Below the pieces are notes generated by a model, which was not told the DNA's origin, made no database searches, and saw only the letters and a program-made list of their open reading frames with translations. Positions 21,638 through 29,955 of a DNA stretch of 37,403 nt are shown piece by piece (the first letter of the stretch is position 1; each line of letters opens with the position of its first letter). A program made the translations under genes and the position numbers. Origin of the DNA: a virus; the IMG/VR virus record IMGVR_UViG_3300010373_000090, positions 1 through 37,403 of that record; one strand, given 5' to 3'.

Positions 21638-22164
21638 ACCGGCACCGCCGTACTTGGGCTGCCAACGTGGTAGTGCGTGGCACCAATCTGTTTACCGTTA
21701 TGGGTCAGGCTGGGCGAGGTGATATCGACACCGGCGGGCGTCAACGTGATAGAGGATGCGCCGCAAGTGAGGGTGGCACTGCCCTCGGCTGCCACGTCTA
21801 CGACAGGCGCCCGCACCTGGACCTTCGTCACCGCCTCGACCTCGACCATTTCCCGGCCCAGCTTAAACACGTTGCCGAGGTCGTCGTACAGCGCCACCTC
21901 GCCATCCTCGAGGCTGGTCAACCGAAACTGCCGGTTTTCCATAGCCACGATAATTCCTTGCTCCCGGTTTCCGCCAAGGAACAGGACGATGGCATCCGAC
22001 CCCTCCACGGGCGGGACGCTGGTCAGGCCGTAATTCTGGATGCGTGGGACCCCGTCGATTAACTCGCTCTTGGTCACCTCGACCTGGGCGCTTTGGCGAC
22101 TTGCCGAGTCGTCCACCCGGCGGCCGATGGCCCGGGCTATTAAATTAAGTATCTGGTTGTTCAT
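21634..22164 (-). CDS. Mu gp45-like baseplate spike protein
   Basis: A 176-aa protein starting MNNQILNLIARAIGRRVDDS. An N-terminal OB domain (residues ~20-110, YGLTSVPPVEGSDAIVLFLG) leads into a beta-helical spike (VEAVTKVQVRAPVVDVAAEG ... LTCGASSITLTPAGVDI), as in Mu gp45. The C-terminal HYHVG may belong to the metal-binding tip. The spike pierces the outer membrane during tail contraction. Start ATG 22164 has GGGAGG upstream; an in-frame TTG at 22170 is less likely. Confidence 0.9.
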   Translation of the reverse strand: MNNQILNLIARAIGRRVDDSASRQSAQVEVTKSELIDGVPRIQNYGLTSVPPVEGSDAIVLFLGGNREQGIIVAMENRQFRLTSLEDGEVALYDDLGNVFKLGREMVEVEAVTKVQVRAPVVDVAAEGSATLTCGASSITLTPAGVDITSPSLTHNGKQIGATHYHVGSPSTAVPV

Positions 22165-23248
22165 CGCCAAGGGCCTCCCGCCAAATGTTTTTGCCGACTT
22201 GCTTTTTAGCCTTGACTTTATCGGGCGGCTCGGGGCTGAAGGCCTGCGGGCTCACGATATCCAGGTCTGTAAGCGTGCCTTCTGGCCCGCGACGGAATGT
22301 TACTTGTCGGATCAGCATATCCCCATCCATGCGCAACCACGAGGACTTGATCGCCACCAGCAGGTTAGGGGTCCAAATCGGGCCGCCCGGTGTCTGCCGC
22401 CATCCGGCCACGGTGATCTTTGCTGTAGCCGAGCGACCCAACCGGATGTTGGCCTCCCAGGTAGCCCGCTCAGACGTCGACGCCCCAGCCTCCGCCATCA
22501 CCACCAGCGGGCGATAACGAGGGACCTGGGAGTCCGTAGCGCGAGTTTCCTGGTGGCTCTCGCTGACTCCATCCAGCGTTGCCGACTGTACGCTCTGGCC
22601 TTTGATTATGTAATTACTGAAGCGCTGCGAGGTGTCCAGCACGCCTGAGGCCGAGAGGATGTTAGCGCCCTGGGCCAGCGCAATGGTCGCCCTGGACCGC
22701 CCGGCCCGTGTGATGACTACGCCTCCGCCCGTGTCTGGGGAGAACAGCACTTTGCGAAAACGGGCCAGGCGGTCCAGGGCCGCAAAGACAGTTTCCCCCT
22801 GCTGGATCTTGATCGAGTCGAACGGCGGCCCGACGTCGACCTCCGCCCGGACCTTGACGCCAAAGGGTGCGCACAGGATGTTGGCGATCTGCAACAGGTT
22901 GAGGTTTGACCACTGATCCGGCTGGTGGAACGCCGAGCAGTCGACCAGGTCCCCGGCCTTACTGCGGCCCTGAATCTCGATGCTGTGGTCCGTAGAGCTG
23001 AAGGACGGGCGGAACTGGTCGACGTACCCCTCGAGGATAGTTTGCCCGGCGAGGTCAATCCTGCAGGCATCACCGTTGAGAATCGGCCACGGCTCGACTT
23101 GCGAGGCTACTCGCCCATCGCCGGCCCACCGTTCGGTCAGGGATATGGCGAACGCGCCGGCGATGGCGTCCATAGCGAGAGTTACCCCGATATCTGTCCA
23201 GCCGCGGTAAACCCGGCCGTTGACGTAGAGCGCCAGGTCGTCAGACAT
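22145..23248 (-). CDS. Mu gp44/P-like baseplate hub protein
   Basis: A 367-aa protein starting MSDDLALYVNGRVYRGWTDI. It matches the Mu gpP/gp44 tail hub family (T4 gp27-like fold): MDAIAGAFAISLTERW, YVDQFRPSFSSTDHSIEIQG and SWLRMDGDMLIRQVTFRRGP. It forms the central hub between tube and spike. Overlaps the DNA circularisation gene by 8 nt and the spike gene by 20 nt. Confidence 0.9.
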   Translation of the reverse strand: MSDDLALYVNGRVYRGWTDIGVTLAMDAIAGAFAISLTERWAGDGRVASQVEPWPILNGDACRIDLAGQTILEGYVDQFRPSFSSTDHSIEIQGRSKAGDLVDCSAFHQPDQWSNLNLLQIANILCAPFGVKVRAEVDVGPPFDSIKIQQGETVFAALDRLARFRKVLFSPDTGGGVVITRAGRSRATIALAQGANILSASGVLDTSQRFSNYIIKGQSVQSATLDGVSESHQETRATDSQVPRYRPLVVMAEAGASTSERATWEANIRLGRSATAKITVAGWRQTPGGPIWTPNLLVAIKSSWLRMDGDMLIRQVTFRRGPEGTLTDLDIVSPQAFSPEPPDKVKAKKQVGKNIWREALGDEQPDT

Positions 23249-24506
23249 TGCTCAGCACCTGGAGCGGGGTGCCCCCCTGGATGAATCCGGGGTGCCTCGG
23301 TTGGTTGCGTTTGACTATCTGGGCGTCTTGGTTGGCGTCATCGTAGAGCGTCTGGGCAATCACCAGAGCCGGCAAAGTGGCCGCCGGTGTGTAGGCCACC
23401 ACTTGGGCCGGTGACTGGTCAGGGGCGGGTAGGCTTTCTACCAGCTCTGCACGGGCCTGAGTCAACTGGCCGTAGATTGCGTCACTCGTGGTCGCCTCGG
23501 CTTCCTCGTCGATCAGGTCAGCAACGGTGTCTCGAATATCGACCGCCGTGTCCACCGTGTCGTAGGGGGTCGTTACCGCCACGACCGCCAGCTCGGCTAC
23601 CGCCACCTCCCGAATCAGCCCGACTATGGCCGCGTTGTTGGCCTCGACCTGCGCGCGGGACGGCGTAGGTACAGTGGGGGTGGGGCGTGGTGCCCGAGCA
23701 AAGTAGGCCAGCAGGCCGGAGATAATCGAACCCGAGCTGGATCCGAAGGTGCGCGTGATGCCCCCAATCAAACCCGTTACCGAGGACGCCAAATCGCCCG
23801 GCGAGTCAATGAGGTCCGTGATATCCCGGGCGAACACGCCAACCGACTGTTGGAACTCGGACAGGTTTTCTGACACGAACGAGAAGGCGTCGCCCGCCAC
23901 CCCGTTAATGCTCGTGAAAATACCCACCGCCTCCGTGTACGTGCCGGAAAGAAAAGCCGTGGGCGTTGCGAGGTACTCGCTGAGGCCTGAAAAGGTAGTG
24001 CCTGCCGCGTCCCGGACGAACTGAGGGAAGCCCGACGTGCGGAACTTCTCCACAAAATTCTTTTCTGCCTCGACCGTGATGGCGTCTGCTCGACCGCGTA
24101 GGACGTTGGGCCCGTCCACCACTTCCGTTGGTTGGCTCAGCTCGCCGGCTTCCCCGAAGGTAACCGTAAAGCGGCACATGCGCTGTTCTTTGGATTCCTC
24201 ACGGACCCGGAAGCCCGAGGCAATAACCGACTTTTCACCCTGGTATGGGTGGACCAGACGCCCCGGTCCGGCAGTATCGCGTATCGCTTTTATGAGTAGG
24301 TCGCGCTGGAGGTCGTAGTCCTCACCGACGAGAAAGCCCTCGACCTGGAAGCTGTCCGCCGCCCGGCCCAGGTCCTCCGCTGAAGGGACGTCGACCAGGG
24401 CCGCCTGGTGAGTTACTTGCCGGCGACCGAATTCGCTCTCGATGGTCTCAACAGAAAAGACAACGCCCCGGAACGATGCGGGGCGCAGCCGGTCGCGCCA
24501 GCTCAC
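23241..24506 (-). CDS. Mu N-like DNA circularisation / hub-associated tail protein
   Basis: A 421-aa protein from GTG 24506 (TAGTG overlap with the tape measure stop), starting MSWRDRLRPASFRGVVFSVE. The N-terminal ~100 residues match the DNA circulation N family (FGRRQVTHQAALVDVPSAED, FLVGEDYDLQRDLLIKAIRD). The remainder is helical with low similarity. In Mu, gpN is a baseplate component between tape measure and hub; the circularisation name is historical. Confidence 0.88.
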   Translation of the reverse strand: MSWRDRLRPASFRGVVFSVETIESEFGRRQVTHQAALVDVPSAEDLGRAADSFQVEGFLVGEDYDLQRDLLIKAIRDTAGPGRLVHPYQGEKSVIASGFRVREESKEQRMCRFTVTFGEAGELSQPTEVVDGPNVLRGRADAITVEAEKNFVEKFRTSGFPQFVRDAAGTTFSGLSEYLATPTAFLSGTYTEAVGIFTSINGVAGDAFSFVSENLSEFQQSVGVFARDITDLIDSPGDLASSVTGLIGGITRTFGSSSGSIISGLLAYFARAPRPTPTVPTPSRAQVEANNAAIVGLIREVAVAELAVVAVTTPYDTVDTAVDIRDTVADLIDEEAEATTSDAIYGQLTQARAELVESLPAPDQSPAQVVAYTPAATLPALVIAQTLYDDANQDAQIVKRNQPRHPGFIQGGTPLQVLSNV

Positions 24507-26104
24507 TAGCGCACCGCCATCATTGAATAGCCTTGGTTGACCTGCACTTTAGCTCCTTGGCCTGCGTTCGTGTCGACGTCGGCACCGGTGGGTAGGTTTT
24601 TGAAGTCTACGGTAATTTGAGCTTTAGCGTTAGCCAACCCGGCCGCGATGGGCCCGCCCTCCGGCACGGCCGTGTAGTTCGGGCTCGGGCCGCCCCCGCC
24701 CGTGTCGCCGCCCATGCCCATCTTTTCCTTGAGAATAGCGCCGACGTCGATACCCGTTGCGAACTTGATCAGGCCGTTGAGCGATTCGAGCATGAGGCTC
24801 ACCGGGTTAAATTCCTTCCAGATAGACACCAGGCCCAAGACGAAGTTGTCTTTAAACGACGCCTTGACGGTGTCGAATTTGTCCGTGAAGAACGATGCGA
24901 ACTGATCCCAGTTTTTATAAATCAGGGTGGCTCCCCCCGCGATGGCCGCGATACCCAGCAGGAACCAGCCAATAGGCGTTGCCAGCAAGGCCGTGCCCAG
25001 TCCGTATATTGCGCCCACCAGGCCGATTACGGCGGGCAGTACCATGGCTATTACCGTGCCCGTGAGCGCGGCCAGGAGGAGTTTAAACGTGCCCATTGAT
25101 TCAGACAGCCACACCACGGCACCGCCCAGGGGCTCGAGCACCGCCATGAGGTCGTGGAACGCCTGGATGGCTTGGTCGATGTAGGTCGGCAGGTTGTCCG
25201 CGAATGCCGCAGCGAACGCCTCAATCTGTGGACGGTACTTAACGATGGTGTCAATCAGCCCTGTGGCGAGGCGAGACAGGGCTGGGACCACAGCCGCCGC
25301 GATGGTGTTGCCTACGCCCTTGAGCGCAAACGCCATTTTGTCAAGGACGTCCCCGAACTCCTCGCCGCTTTGGACCGCGTCATCAGATATCACCACGCCC
25401 AGGCGCCGGGCCTCGGCCGCCATTTCGGCAATGCCTTTATTGCCCGAGCGGATCAGGGGCAGCAGCTCGGTAGCGCTCTTGCCGAATATCTTGACCGCGG
25501 CCTGCGCCTGTAGAGCGGGGTTTTTGATGCGGGAGATTCGGTTGACGAACAGGTCGAATAGCTCGTCTGTGGTCTTCAGCGTCCCGTTGGAATTCTTCAG
25601 ATTGATTTGCAGGCCCGCGAACATGTCCTGTAGCTCTTTCGAGCCCTTGGTCGCGTTACCTACAGCCAGGTTCATTTTTTGCAAAGCGCCGCCGAGCGCC
25701 TCGGCCGAGGACCCCGAGAGCTGCGCAGCGTAGCCCAGTTCTTGGATACGCTCACGGCTTGCGCCGGTCTGCTGTGCCAGGTCCCCGATGGCGCCGGTGG
25801 TGTCTGCGTAGGCTTTGGCAAGAGGCACCAGGGCCGCCACGCCCGTGACGCCAAGCGCGACAATGCCCGCCCCCACGAGAGCAACACGCTTACCCAGGGC
25901 GCCGACAGCTCCGCCCACTTTACCAATGGCGTTGGTCAGCACCGGCAAACCTGAGCGGTCGCCCAGCTCGCGGAACCGGCCGCCGATGTTGGAGACCTTG
26001 GCCCCGAAGGCAGTCATGGTTGCGGTGATTTTCTTTAGCGGGGCCGTGATCTTGTCGACCGCGTCGACTACTACGCTGAGGGGGTACGACTTGCCTGTTG
26101 CCAT
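24506..26104 (-). CDS. Tail tape measure protein
   Basis: A 532-aa protein starting MATGKSYPLSVVVDAVDKIT. Region ~75-260 resembles the PhageMin_Tail tape-measure domain (ERIQELGYAAQLSGSSAEAL, ELLPLIRSGNKGIAEMAAEA). A hydrophobic block around 340-395 (LLLAALTGTVIAMVLPAVIG, WFLLGIAAIAGGATLIY) could enter the inner membrane at ejection. It fixes tail length and is ejected with DNA. Start ATG 26104 (CGGGAG upstream) is preferred over GTG 26113, whose ribosome binding site would be too close. It overlaps the frameshift extension of the tail chaperone. Confidence 0.92.
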   Translation of the reverse strand: MATGKSYPLSVVVDAVDKITAPLKKITATMTAFGAKVSNIGGRFRELGDRSGLPVLTNAIGKVGGAVGALGKRVALVGAGIVALGVTGVAALVPLAKAYADTTGAIGDLAQQTGASRERIQELGYAAQLSGSSAEALGGALQKMNLAVGNATKGSKELQDMFAGLQINLKNSNGTLKTTDELFDLFVNRISRIKNPALQAQAAVKIFGKSATELLPLIRSGNKGIAEMAAEARRLGVVISDDAVQSGEEFGDVLDKMAFALKGVGNTIAAAVVPALSRLATGLIDTIVKYRPQIEAFAAAFADNLPTYIDQAIQAFHDLMAVLEPLGGAVVWLSESMGTFKLLLAALTGTVIAMVLPAVIGLVGAIYGLGTALLATPIGWFLLGIAAIAGGATLIYKNWDQFASFFTDKFDTVKASFKDNFVLGLVSIWKEFNPVSLMLESLNGLIKFATGIDVGAILKEKMGMGGDTGGGGPSPNYTAVPEGGPIAAGLANAKAQITVDFKNLPTGADVDTNAGQGAKVQVNQGYSMMAVR

Positions 26105-26471
26105 TCTTGCCACTCCCGGAGGCGCTCAAGCCAAAACGACAGGTCGTCGGCGTCAAACGAGTCTAGCTCACTGGGGGCTATGTGGAACACCCCCAGGAAA
26201 AGCGTAAAAGTTACTCGCCAGTCGTGGGGCCACTCGCAAAGAAGTTTCCCACCTCACTGAGCACCTGCGTCACGTCGAATCCGTCCATTTCGTCAAACAC
26301 AACAGGTAGGTGATTCGAGAGCTTGGCCGCCATTTTCATGAGGTCGCCCGTGGTCATCGCCGCGGACAGGCCTTTCATGTCCTTACCCTTTGGGCGGCGC
26401 AGGGTAATTTCCTGAATGAAATCGCCCGCGACCTCGAAAGGCTTAGCTAATTTGATCGTGACCGTACTCAT
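26071..26471 (-). CDS. Tail assembly chaperone, -1 frameshift fusion (gp41/gp42-like)
   Basis: The 86-aa chaperone ORF (26211-26471) and a second frame can be joined by a -1 shift at GGGAAAC (26250-26244). After the shift the protein reads LLCEWPHDWRVTFTLFLGVF and then APSELDSFDADDLSFWLERL before REWQEWQQ, ending at TAG 26073-26071; the fusion is 133 aa. Conserved frameshifts of this kind, between tube and tape measure genes, are well known in tailed phages (lambda G/GT, Mu 41/42). The extended form links tape measure to tube subunits. The extension has no start of its own, so only frameshifting explains it. Confidence 0.87.
26211..26471 (-). CDS. Tail assembly chaperone, short form (Mu gp41-like)
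   Basis: An 86-aa protein starting MSTVTIKLAKPFEVAGDFIQ, which matches the phage tail assembly chaperone family (Mu gp41; E. coli prophage E). EITLRRPKGKDMKGLSAAMT is typical. ATGA overlap with the tail tube gene. It is the unshifted product of the chaperone pair and probably coats the tape measure during tail assembly. Confidence 0.88.
   Translation of the reverse strand: MSTVTIKLAKPFEVAGDFIQEITLRRPKGKDMKGLSAAMTTGDLMKMAAKLSNHLPVVFDEMDGFDVTQVLSEVGNFFASGPTTGE
26244..26250 (-). other. GGGAAAC slippery heptamer for -1 frameshifting
   Basis: In the zero frame the codons are GTG GGA AAC, giving the canonical X-XXY-YYZ arrangement G GGA AAC. Slippage to GGG AAA keeps pairing at most positions and opens the 133-aa chaperone fusion. 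The site is 12 codons before the zero-frame stop. Lambda uses the closely related GGGAAAG. Confidence 0.85.
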
Positions 26472-26836
26472 ACGAATTGCCCTTCCTGTTGGCTTACAAA
26501 GCGAGCTGGGAAATTGCCCTCTTGGGAGTTGCCTGTACCTTCGCCTTCGTACCAGGCGTTGGACAGCACCAGGGTTTTGCCGTTGGAGAACTCGAGCGAA
26601 ACAGTAATCCCCGTCGCGCCGACCAAGTCCTCGATACTCACGCCTGAGCCGTCCCGAATCTCGCCCTCGATGAACGCGGCTTGGGGCGCCTCGCTGTACC
26701 CGTCAACTCCAGTAGCGCCAATGAGCGGGGCGCGGAGGGGCTTACCCAGGTTCCAGGTGAAGTTGCCCACGGCGTCGAATGTCTTACCGTCGATCTTGAG
26801 GGCCAAGAGGCCCCCCCGTACTGGTGCGTTTGCCAT
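26468..26836 (-). CDS. Tail tube protein (Mu gpM-like)
   Basis: A 122-aa protein starting MANAPVRGGLLALKIDGKTF. It matches the Mu-type tail tube family (AVGNFTWNLGKPLRAPLIGA, GVDGYSEAPQAAFIEGEIRD) and ends FVSQQEGQFV. It forms the inner tube of the contractile tail. AGGGG precedes the ATG. It is separated from the sheath gene by the HNH gene; in related phages sheath and tube are adjacent. Confidence 0.92.
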   Translation of the reverse strand: MANAPVRGGLLALKIDGKTFDAVGNFTWNLGKPLRAPLIGATGVDGYSEAPQAAFIEGEIRDGSGVSIEDLVGATGITVSLEFSNGKTLVLSNAWYEGEGTGNSQEGNFPARFVSQQEGQFV

Positions 26837-26848
26837 TTATAAAACCCC

Positions 26849-27391
26849 TTACGTCAAGTAGCTTAACGCTTTTTGGATTAGTTCCGGGTTATCCAAAAAG
26901 GAGCCCAGGCCAGTGTTGCACTTATAGCATAGAATCCCGCGAACTCGCCCGGTGTCGTGGCAATGATCAACAAAAAGAGACTTTCCGTTCTTGTTGGTTT
27001 CCGCTCCGCATATTGCGCACCCACCACCCTGGGCTTTCAGCATGTCGTCGTATTGCTCTATGCTCATTCCGTAGTTTTTCGTCAAAGCGTAATGCTTTTT
27101 CTTTTCTGCGGTCTGGGCCGCCCACCAAGTCTTTTGCCCGCTTGTGTAACTTTCAATACGAACGTCTCGATATGCTTTCGCTTTGGCCGCGGACTGCGGG
27201 TCAGCTGCGTAACGCGCTCGTTTTGAGGCAAGTACGCGCTCTTTATTACGTTCTCGCCAAGCGTCACTGTATTGTCTGGCGCAAAGTTTACAGCAGCCTG
27301 AGCCCGACTTAGCTACAGCTTTGGGAAACAAAGACAGTTCCTTCGTTTCTCGGCACTTACTGCACCTAATTTTTCCATCCACTATAGCCAC
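26849..27391 (-). CDS. Endonuclease VII-like HNH homing endonuclease
   Basis: A 180-aa protein from GTG 27391 (GGAGGG six bases upstream), starting MAIVDGKIRCSKCRETKELS. An N-terminal zinc finger (CSKC ... CCKLC) and Lys/Arg linker lead to the recombination-endonuclease-VII core: YGMSIEQYDDMLKAQGGGCA, ICG, LFVDHCHDTGRVRGILCYKC then NTGLG. VDHCHDTG provides the catalytic HNH-type residues, and CAIC/CYKC the structural zinc. Free-standing HNH genes of this sort are phage-borne homing elements. The lower GC and placement between sheath and tube indicate insertion. An ATG at 27424 is an alternative start but lies in a hairpin without a ribosome binding site. Confidence 0.88.
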   Translation of the reverse strand: MAIVDGKIRCSKCRETKELSLFPKAVAKSGSGCCKLCARQYSDAWRERNKERVLASKRARYAADPQSAAKAKAYRDVRIESYTSGQKTWWAAQTAEKKKHYALTKNYGMSIEQYDDMLKAQGGGCAICGAETNKNGKSLFVDHCHDTGRVRGILCYKCNTGLGSFLDNPELIQKALSYLT

Positions 27392-27422
27392 GCCCAACCC
27401 TCCAAGTATTAGAGGGCTGAGC

Positions 27423-27454
27423 ATACAGTTTATTTGCTACAAAATAAACTGTAT
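27423..27454. other. AT-rich 13-bp perfect hairpin at the sheath/HNH junction
   Basis: ATACAGTTTATTT (27423-27435) and its exact reverse complement (27442-27454) flank a 6-nt loop. The sheath stop (27439-27437) lies in the loop region and the HNH frame opens just after it. There is no U tract, so it may be an mRNA 3'-end/attenuation structure or a mark of the insertion boundary. It is conspicuously AT-rich in GC-rich surroundings. Confidence 0.8.
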
Positions 27455-28906
27455 CTTGTTGCCAATAATTCTCAGCTGGTTCACGAGATCCGGCACCAGC
27501 AGGTTATCCATGCGGTTACGGTCCGCCAGGTTGCGCTCGGCAACACTCGCCGCTTTGAAGGCGTCGATATTTTCCACAAGGCCGATCACCTGCATCGACT
27601 GGGCCCAGGCCACCATTTCCGCTTTCATGCTTTTCGGCGTAACGATCACGGTCTCTTGGCCTGAGCCAAAACGGTTACCGTCGTCCGCCAGCTTGGCGCG
27701 GGGGAACTTGCGCAACAAGAGGTCCTTCCAGTCGTGGCGCAGGTATAGCAGCGTGAACAGGGTTTCGCTGTCCAGGTAGGAGGCATCCGCGCCGCCGGCC
27801 GGATTGGTCTTGTACGTGGTGATCAGGCGCTCGACCTGCATCACGCCGGCCGTGGTCACCTTGGACGTGGCGATCCCGTCATAGAGCAGGATGTTACGGT
27901 CCGTGATGGTGAAGCGGGCGGTCTCCGCCGGCGGGAGGCACCAGACGTAGGACAGGTTCTGAATCGGACGGGCCGGGTCGTTGGCTGCGGAGAACGCCGC
28001 AATGGACGCGGTCTCGGCGGCCTTTTCGTAACTCGGCATTGGCTCATTCGTAGCCTGGACCAGGGTCAAGTGCTCACTGTTGCGGCCGTTGCCGATGGTG
28101 CCAAGTGCCGACAGGGTGCCTTTGACCGCGCCAAAGATGTGGCCTTCGACTTCCCGCAGCGGACCCCAGCGGCTGAACTGTTCGTTCTCGAGGATCACCA
28201 GGTTGGCGGTGTCGGTGTACGCAGTGGCCCAGACCTGGAACCATTGATCGCCCAAGGCGTCCATGGCCGCAGTGATATCCGGGTTACCAGTGCCACCAGC
28301 AAACGCCGTGAAAGTCACGCCCACCCCGGCTGGCAGAGTCTCGCCGTAGTAGTTGGCGCGCACATCCAGGGAGTTGCCGGTCTCGCCTTTGTTGCGGGCG
28401 GTGAACGTCACAACGCCAAGAGCGGAGGATGCAGTGACTGGGAGACCCGTGGTCGCCGCAAGTGCGGTCACAACGCTAGCTGCGATCACCGTCGCGGAAT
28501 CCGCAGTGAGCACGCCGACCGATACTTTGCGGCCGGCTACATACAGCGCCAGGGTGCCCGCCGAAGTAGCGGGGCCCGTAATAGTCAGGGTTGCGGTGGA
28601 GGCGGCGCCGGTTCCTGGATCCGCGACAGGCAACAGGTACAAGTCCGTGAAGTTGTCTTGCTCGAGCGCGGCAGCAGCCATGCCCGCCAGTACCGAGCCC
28701 GCGCCGGTCAGCGCGTTTGCCTGGGCCGTGGTGGTCACCTGCACCGGGACGTTTGCCAGTGCGGTGCCCGCGGCCAGCATGGTGCCAATCAACAGACGGC
28801 GGTAGGGGAGCAACTGCGCACCCGTCAAGGCTCGGGAGTTGTCCACCTCAGAATAGACGCCCGGCACCCGCAGGTTGCTGGGGATGCGGTCAAATGGAAT
28901 AGGCAT
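27437..28906 (-). CDS. Tail sheath protein (Mu gpL-like)
   Basis: A 489-aa protein starting MPIPFDRIPSNLRVPGVYSE then VDNSRA, the classic Mu gpL sheath opening. Blocks such as IRPIQNLSYVWCLPP-like ARPIQNLSYVWCLPPAETAR, LLYLRHDWKDLLLRKFPRAK and QETVIVTPKSMKAEMVAWAQ support the assignment. It forms the contractile outer sheath. Length is normal. It starts immediately after the DUF2635 stop. Confidence 0.94.
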   Translation of the reverse strand: MPIPFDRIPSNLRVPGVYSEVDNSRALTGAQLLPYRRLLIGTMLAAGTALANVPVQVTTTAQANALTGAGSVLAGMAAAALEQDNFTDLYLLPVADPGTGAASTATLTITGPATSAGTLALYVAGRKVSVGVLTADSATVIAASVVTALAATTGLPVTASSALGVVTFTARNKGETGNSLDVRANYYGETLPAGVGVTFTAFAGGTGNPDITAAMDALGDQWFQVWATAYTDTANLVILENEQFSRWGPLREVEGHIFGAVKGTLSALGTIGNGRNSEHLTLVQATNEPMPSYEKAAETASIAAFSAANDPARPIQNLSYVWCLPPAETARFTITDRNILLYDGIATSKVTTAGVMQVERLITTYKTNPAGGADASYLDSETLFTLLYLRHDWKDLLLRKFPRAKLADDGNRFGSGQETVIVTPKSMKAEMVAWAQSMQVIGLVENIDAFKAASVAERNLADRNRMDNLLVPDLVNQLRIIGNKIQFIL

Positions 28907-29086
28907 TTATTCTTGCTCCTTGACGGGCTTATCATCAACCTTGACGACGTCACCGTCCGTCAAGCGCTTGCGCCAATAGGCGTTCATTTCTACCGGCTCA
29001 CCCTCGGCGGTCAGATGACGCATACCCGCGTCGGGATTGCGCACCAGGTTTTTCCCTGCGGGTTTGAGTCTCTGAATCTCAGTCAT
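28907..29086 (-). CDS. DUF2635 protein (Mu gp38-like)
   Basis: A 59-aa protein starting MTEIQRLKPAGKNLVRNPDA, with GEPVEMNAYWRKRLTDGDVV at its centre. It matches DUF2635, a small protein encoded directly ahead of the sheath in Mu-like phages (Mu gp38). The ATG at 29086 overlaps the end of the upstream tail gene by 8 nt, and its stop abuts the sheath start. Precise role in the tail not known. Confidence 0.88.
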   Translation of the reverse strand: MTEIQRLKPAGKNLVRNPDAGMRHLTAEGEPVEMNAYWRKRLTDGDVVKVDDKPVKEQE

Positions 29087-29612
29087 GGAGGATCACCGTT
29101 TGCTGATTGTCCGCATTCTCTACCCGGTAGGTGTTGGCCGCGGTAATAAAATCGTCCAGGGTGTCCGCTTTCGCGGCGTCTGGTAGGTTCGAATAGTACG
29201 TCATTTCAAAAGAAATAGCACAGGCGCCCGTTATCTGTGCCTCGCCCACGTCGCGCACCGCCATCTGGGTGCCGGAAAGGGAGAAGGTCACACCGATGGA
29301 CTCCCAGGGGAAGCGCGATATAAGCACCTCAACCTGTTCCGCGATGTGGTCGAGAAGGTCGTCGGTGTCTTCGCCGCCGCCTGCATGAATCTCCACGCCT
29401 ATGATTGCTCGCCGCTCGAAGCAAAGCGGCGCCACGTTATAGACCTGGGATGTTTCGTCGTTGGTGTAGACGACCATGGCCGGCAGCTCAGATACCCAGC
29501 CGCCCACGTTGATAAATGGCCGGGCCCGGTTCTTGTAAACCTTGGAGCCACAGTCGGTGTTGCCGTTCAACAGCTCAACGAATTTATTCCGGATCATGAT
29601 GCGCGGGTGCAT
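29079..29612 (-). CDS. Tail terminator/completion protein (Mu gp37-like)
   Basis: A 177-aa protein starting MHPRIMIRNKFVELLNGNTD, followed by SKVYKNRARPFINVGGWVSE and LPAMVVYTNDETSQVY. This pattern belongs to the phage tail terminator group (lambda gpU-like, Mu gp37), which caps the tail end that joins the head. The order head connector, terminator, DUF2635, sheath is as expected. Assignment to a named family is moderately certain. Confidence 0.78.
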   Translation of the reverse strand: MHPRIMIRNKFVELLNGNTDCGSKVYKNRARPFINVGGWVSELPAMVVYTNDETSQVYNVAPLCFERRAIIGVEIHAGGGEDTDDLLDHIAEQVEVLISRFPWESIGVTFSLSGTQMAVRDVGEAQITGACAISFEMTYYSNLPDAAKADTLDDFITAANTYRVENADNQQTVILHD

Positions 29613-29613
29613 G

Positions 29614-29955
29614 TCAAGGCTTCCGGATAATTGTTTCGCTTAGGAATAGGGTTGTGCCGGCCTCGCCATCTGGCTGCACGTCGGTAATGCTGAAGGTCAC
29701 ACCGTTGAGGATAATCCTGTCGGTGCTGGGGTTGCGTGGTGTCGGGAGGTCCGCGGTGTTCACGCCCATGATGGGGCGCTTGCTGGACTGTTCAACGCCG
29801 GTCTCGGTGTTCACCGTAAAGTAGGTGTCGTCGAATACCACGTTTTCTATCGGCGTATCGGGAAGCCCCAGGCGCACATAGAGTGCGCCCAGGTCCTGGC
29901 GGAACGTGCGGACAGTGGCACGGTGCACCATCTGCGCCAGCGCGTTCCAACCCAT
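29614..29955 (-). CDS. Head-tail joining protein (gpFII-like)
   Basis: A 113-aa protein starting MGWNALAQMVHRATVRTFRQ. The N-terminal helix followed by an all-beta domain (IENVVFDDTYFTVNTETGVE ... DRIILNGVTFSITDVQPDG) matches the lambda gpFII-like head-tail joining fold. The ATG overlaps the upstream TAA (TAATG), fixing the start; a longer frame across the decoration gene is rejected. It sits between capsid and tail modules, as expected. Confidence 0.78.
   Translation of the reverse strand: MGWNALAQMVHRATVRTFRQDLGALYVRLGLPDTPIENVVFDDTYFTVNTETGVEQSSKRPIMGVNTADLPTPRNPSTDRIILNGVTFSITDVQPDGEAGTTLFLSETIIRKP

Noticed and set aside
28910-28972. TTGACG and CGTCAA repeats near the DUF2635 end
   Set aside because: The bases are fully explained by codons of the DUF2635 gene and do not form the element's spacing.
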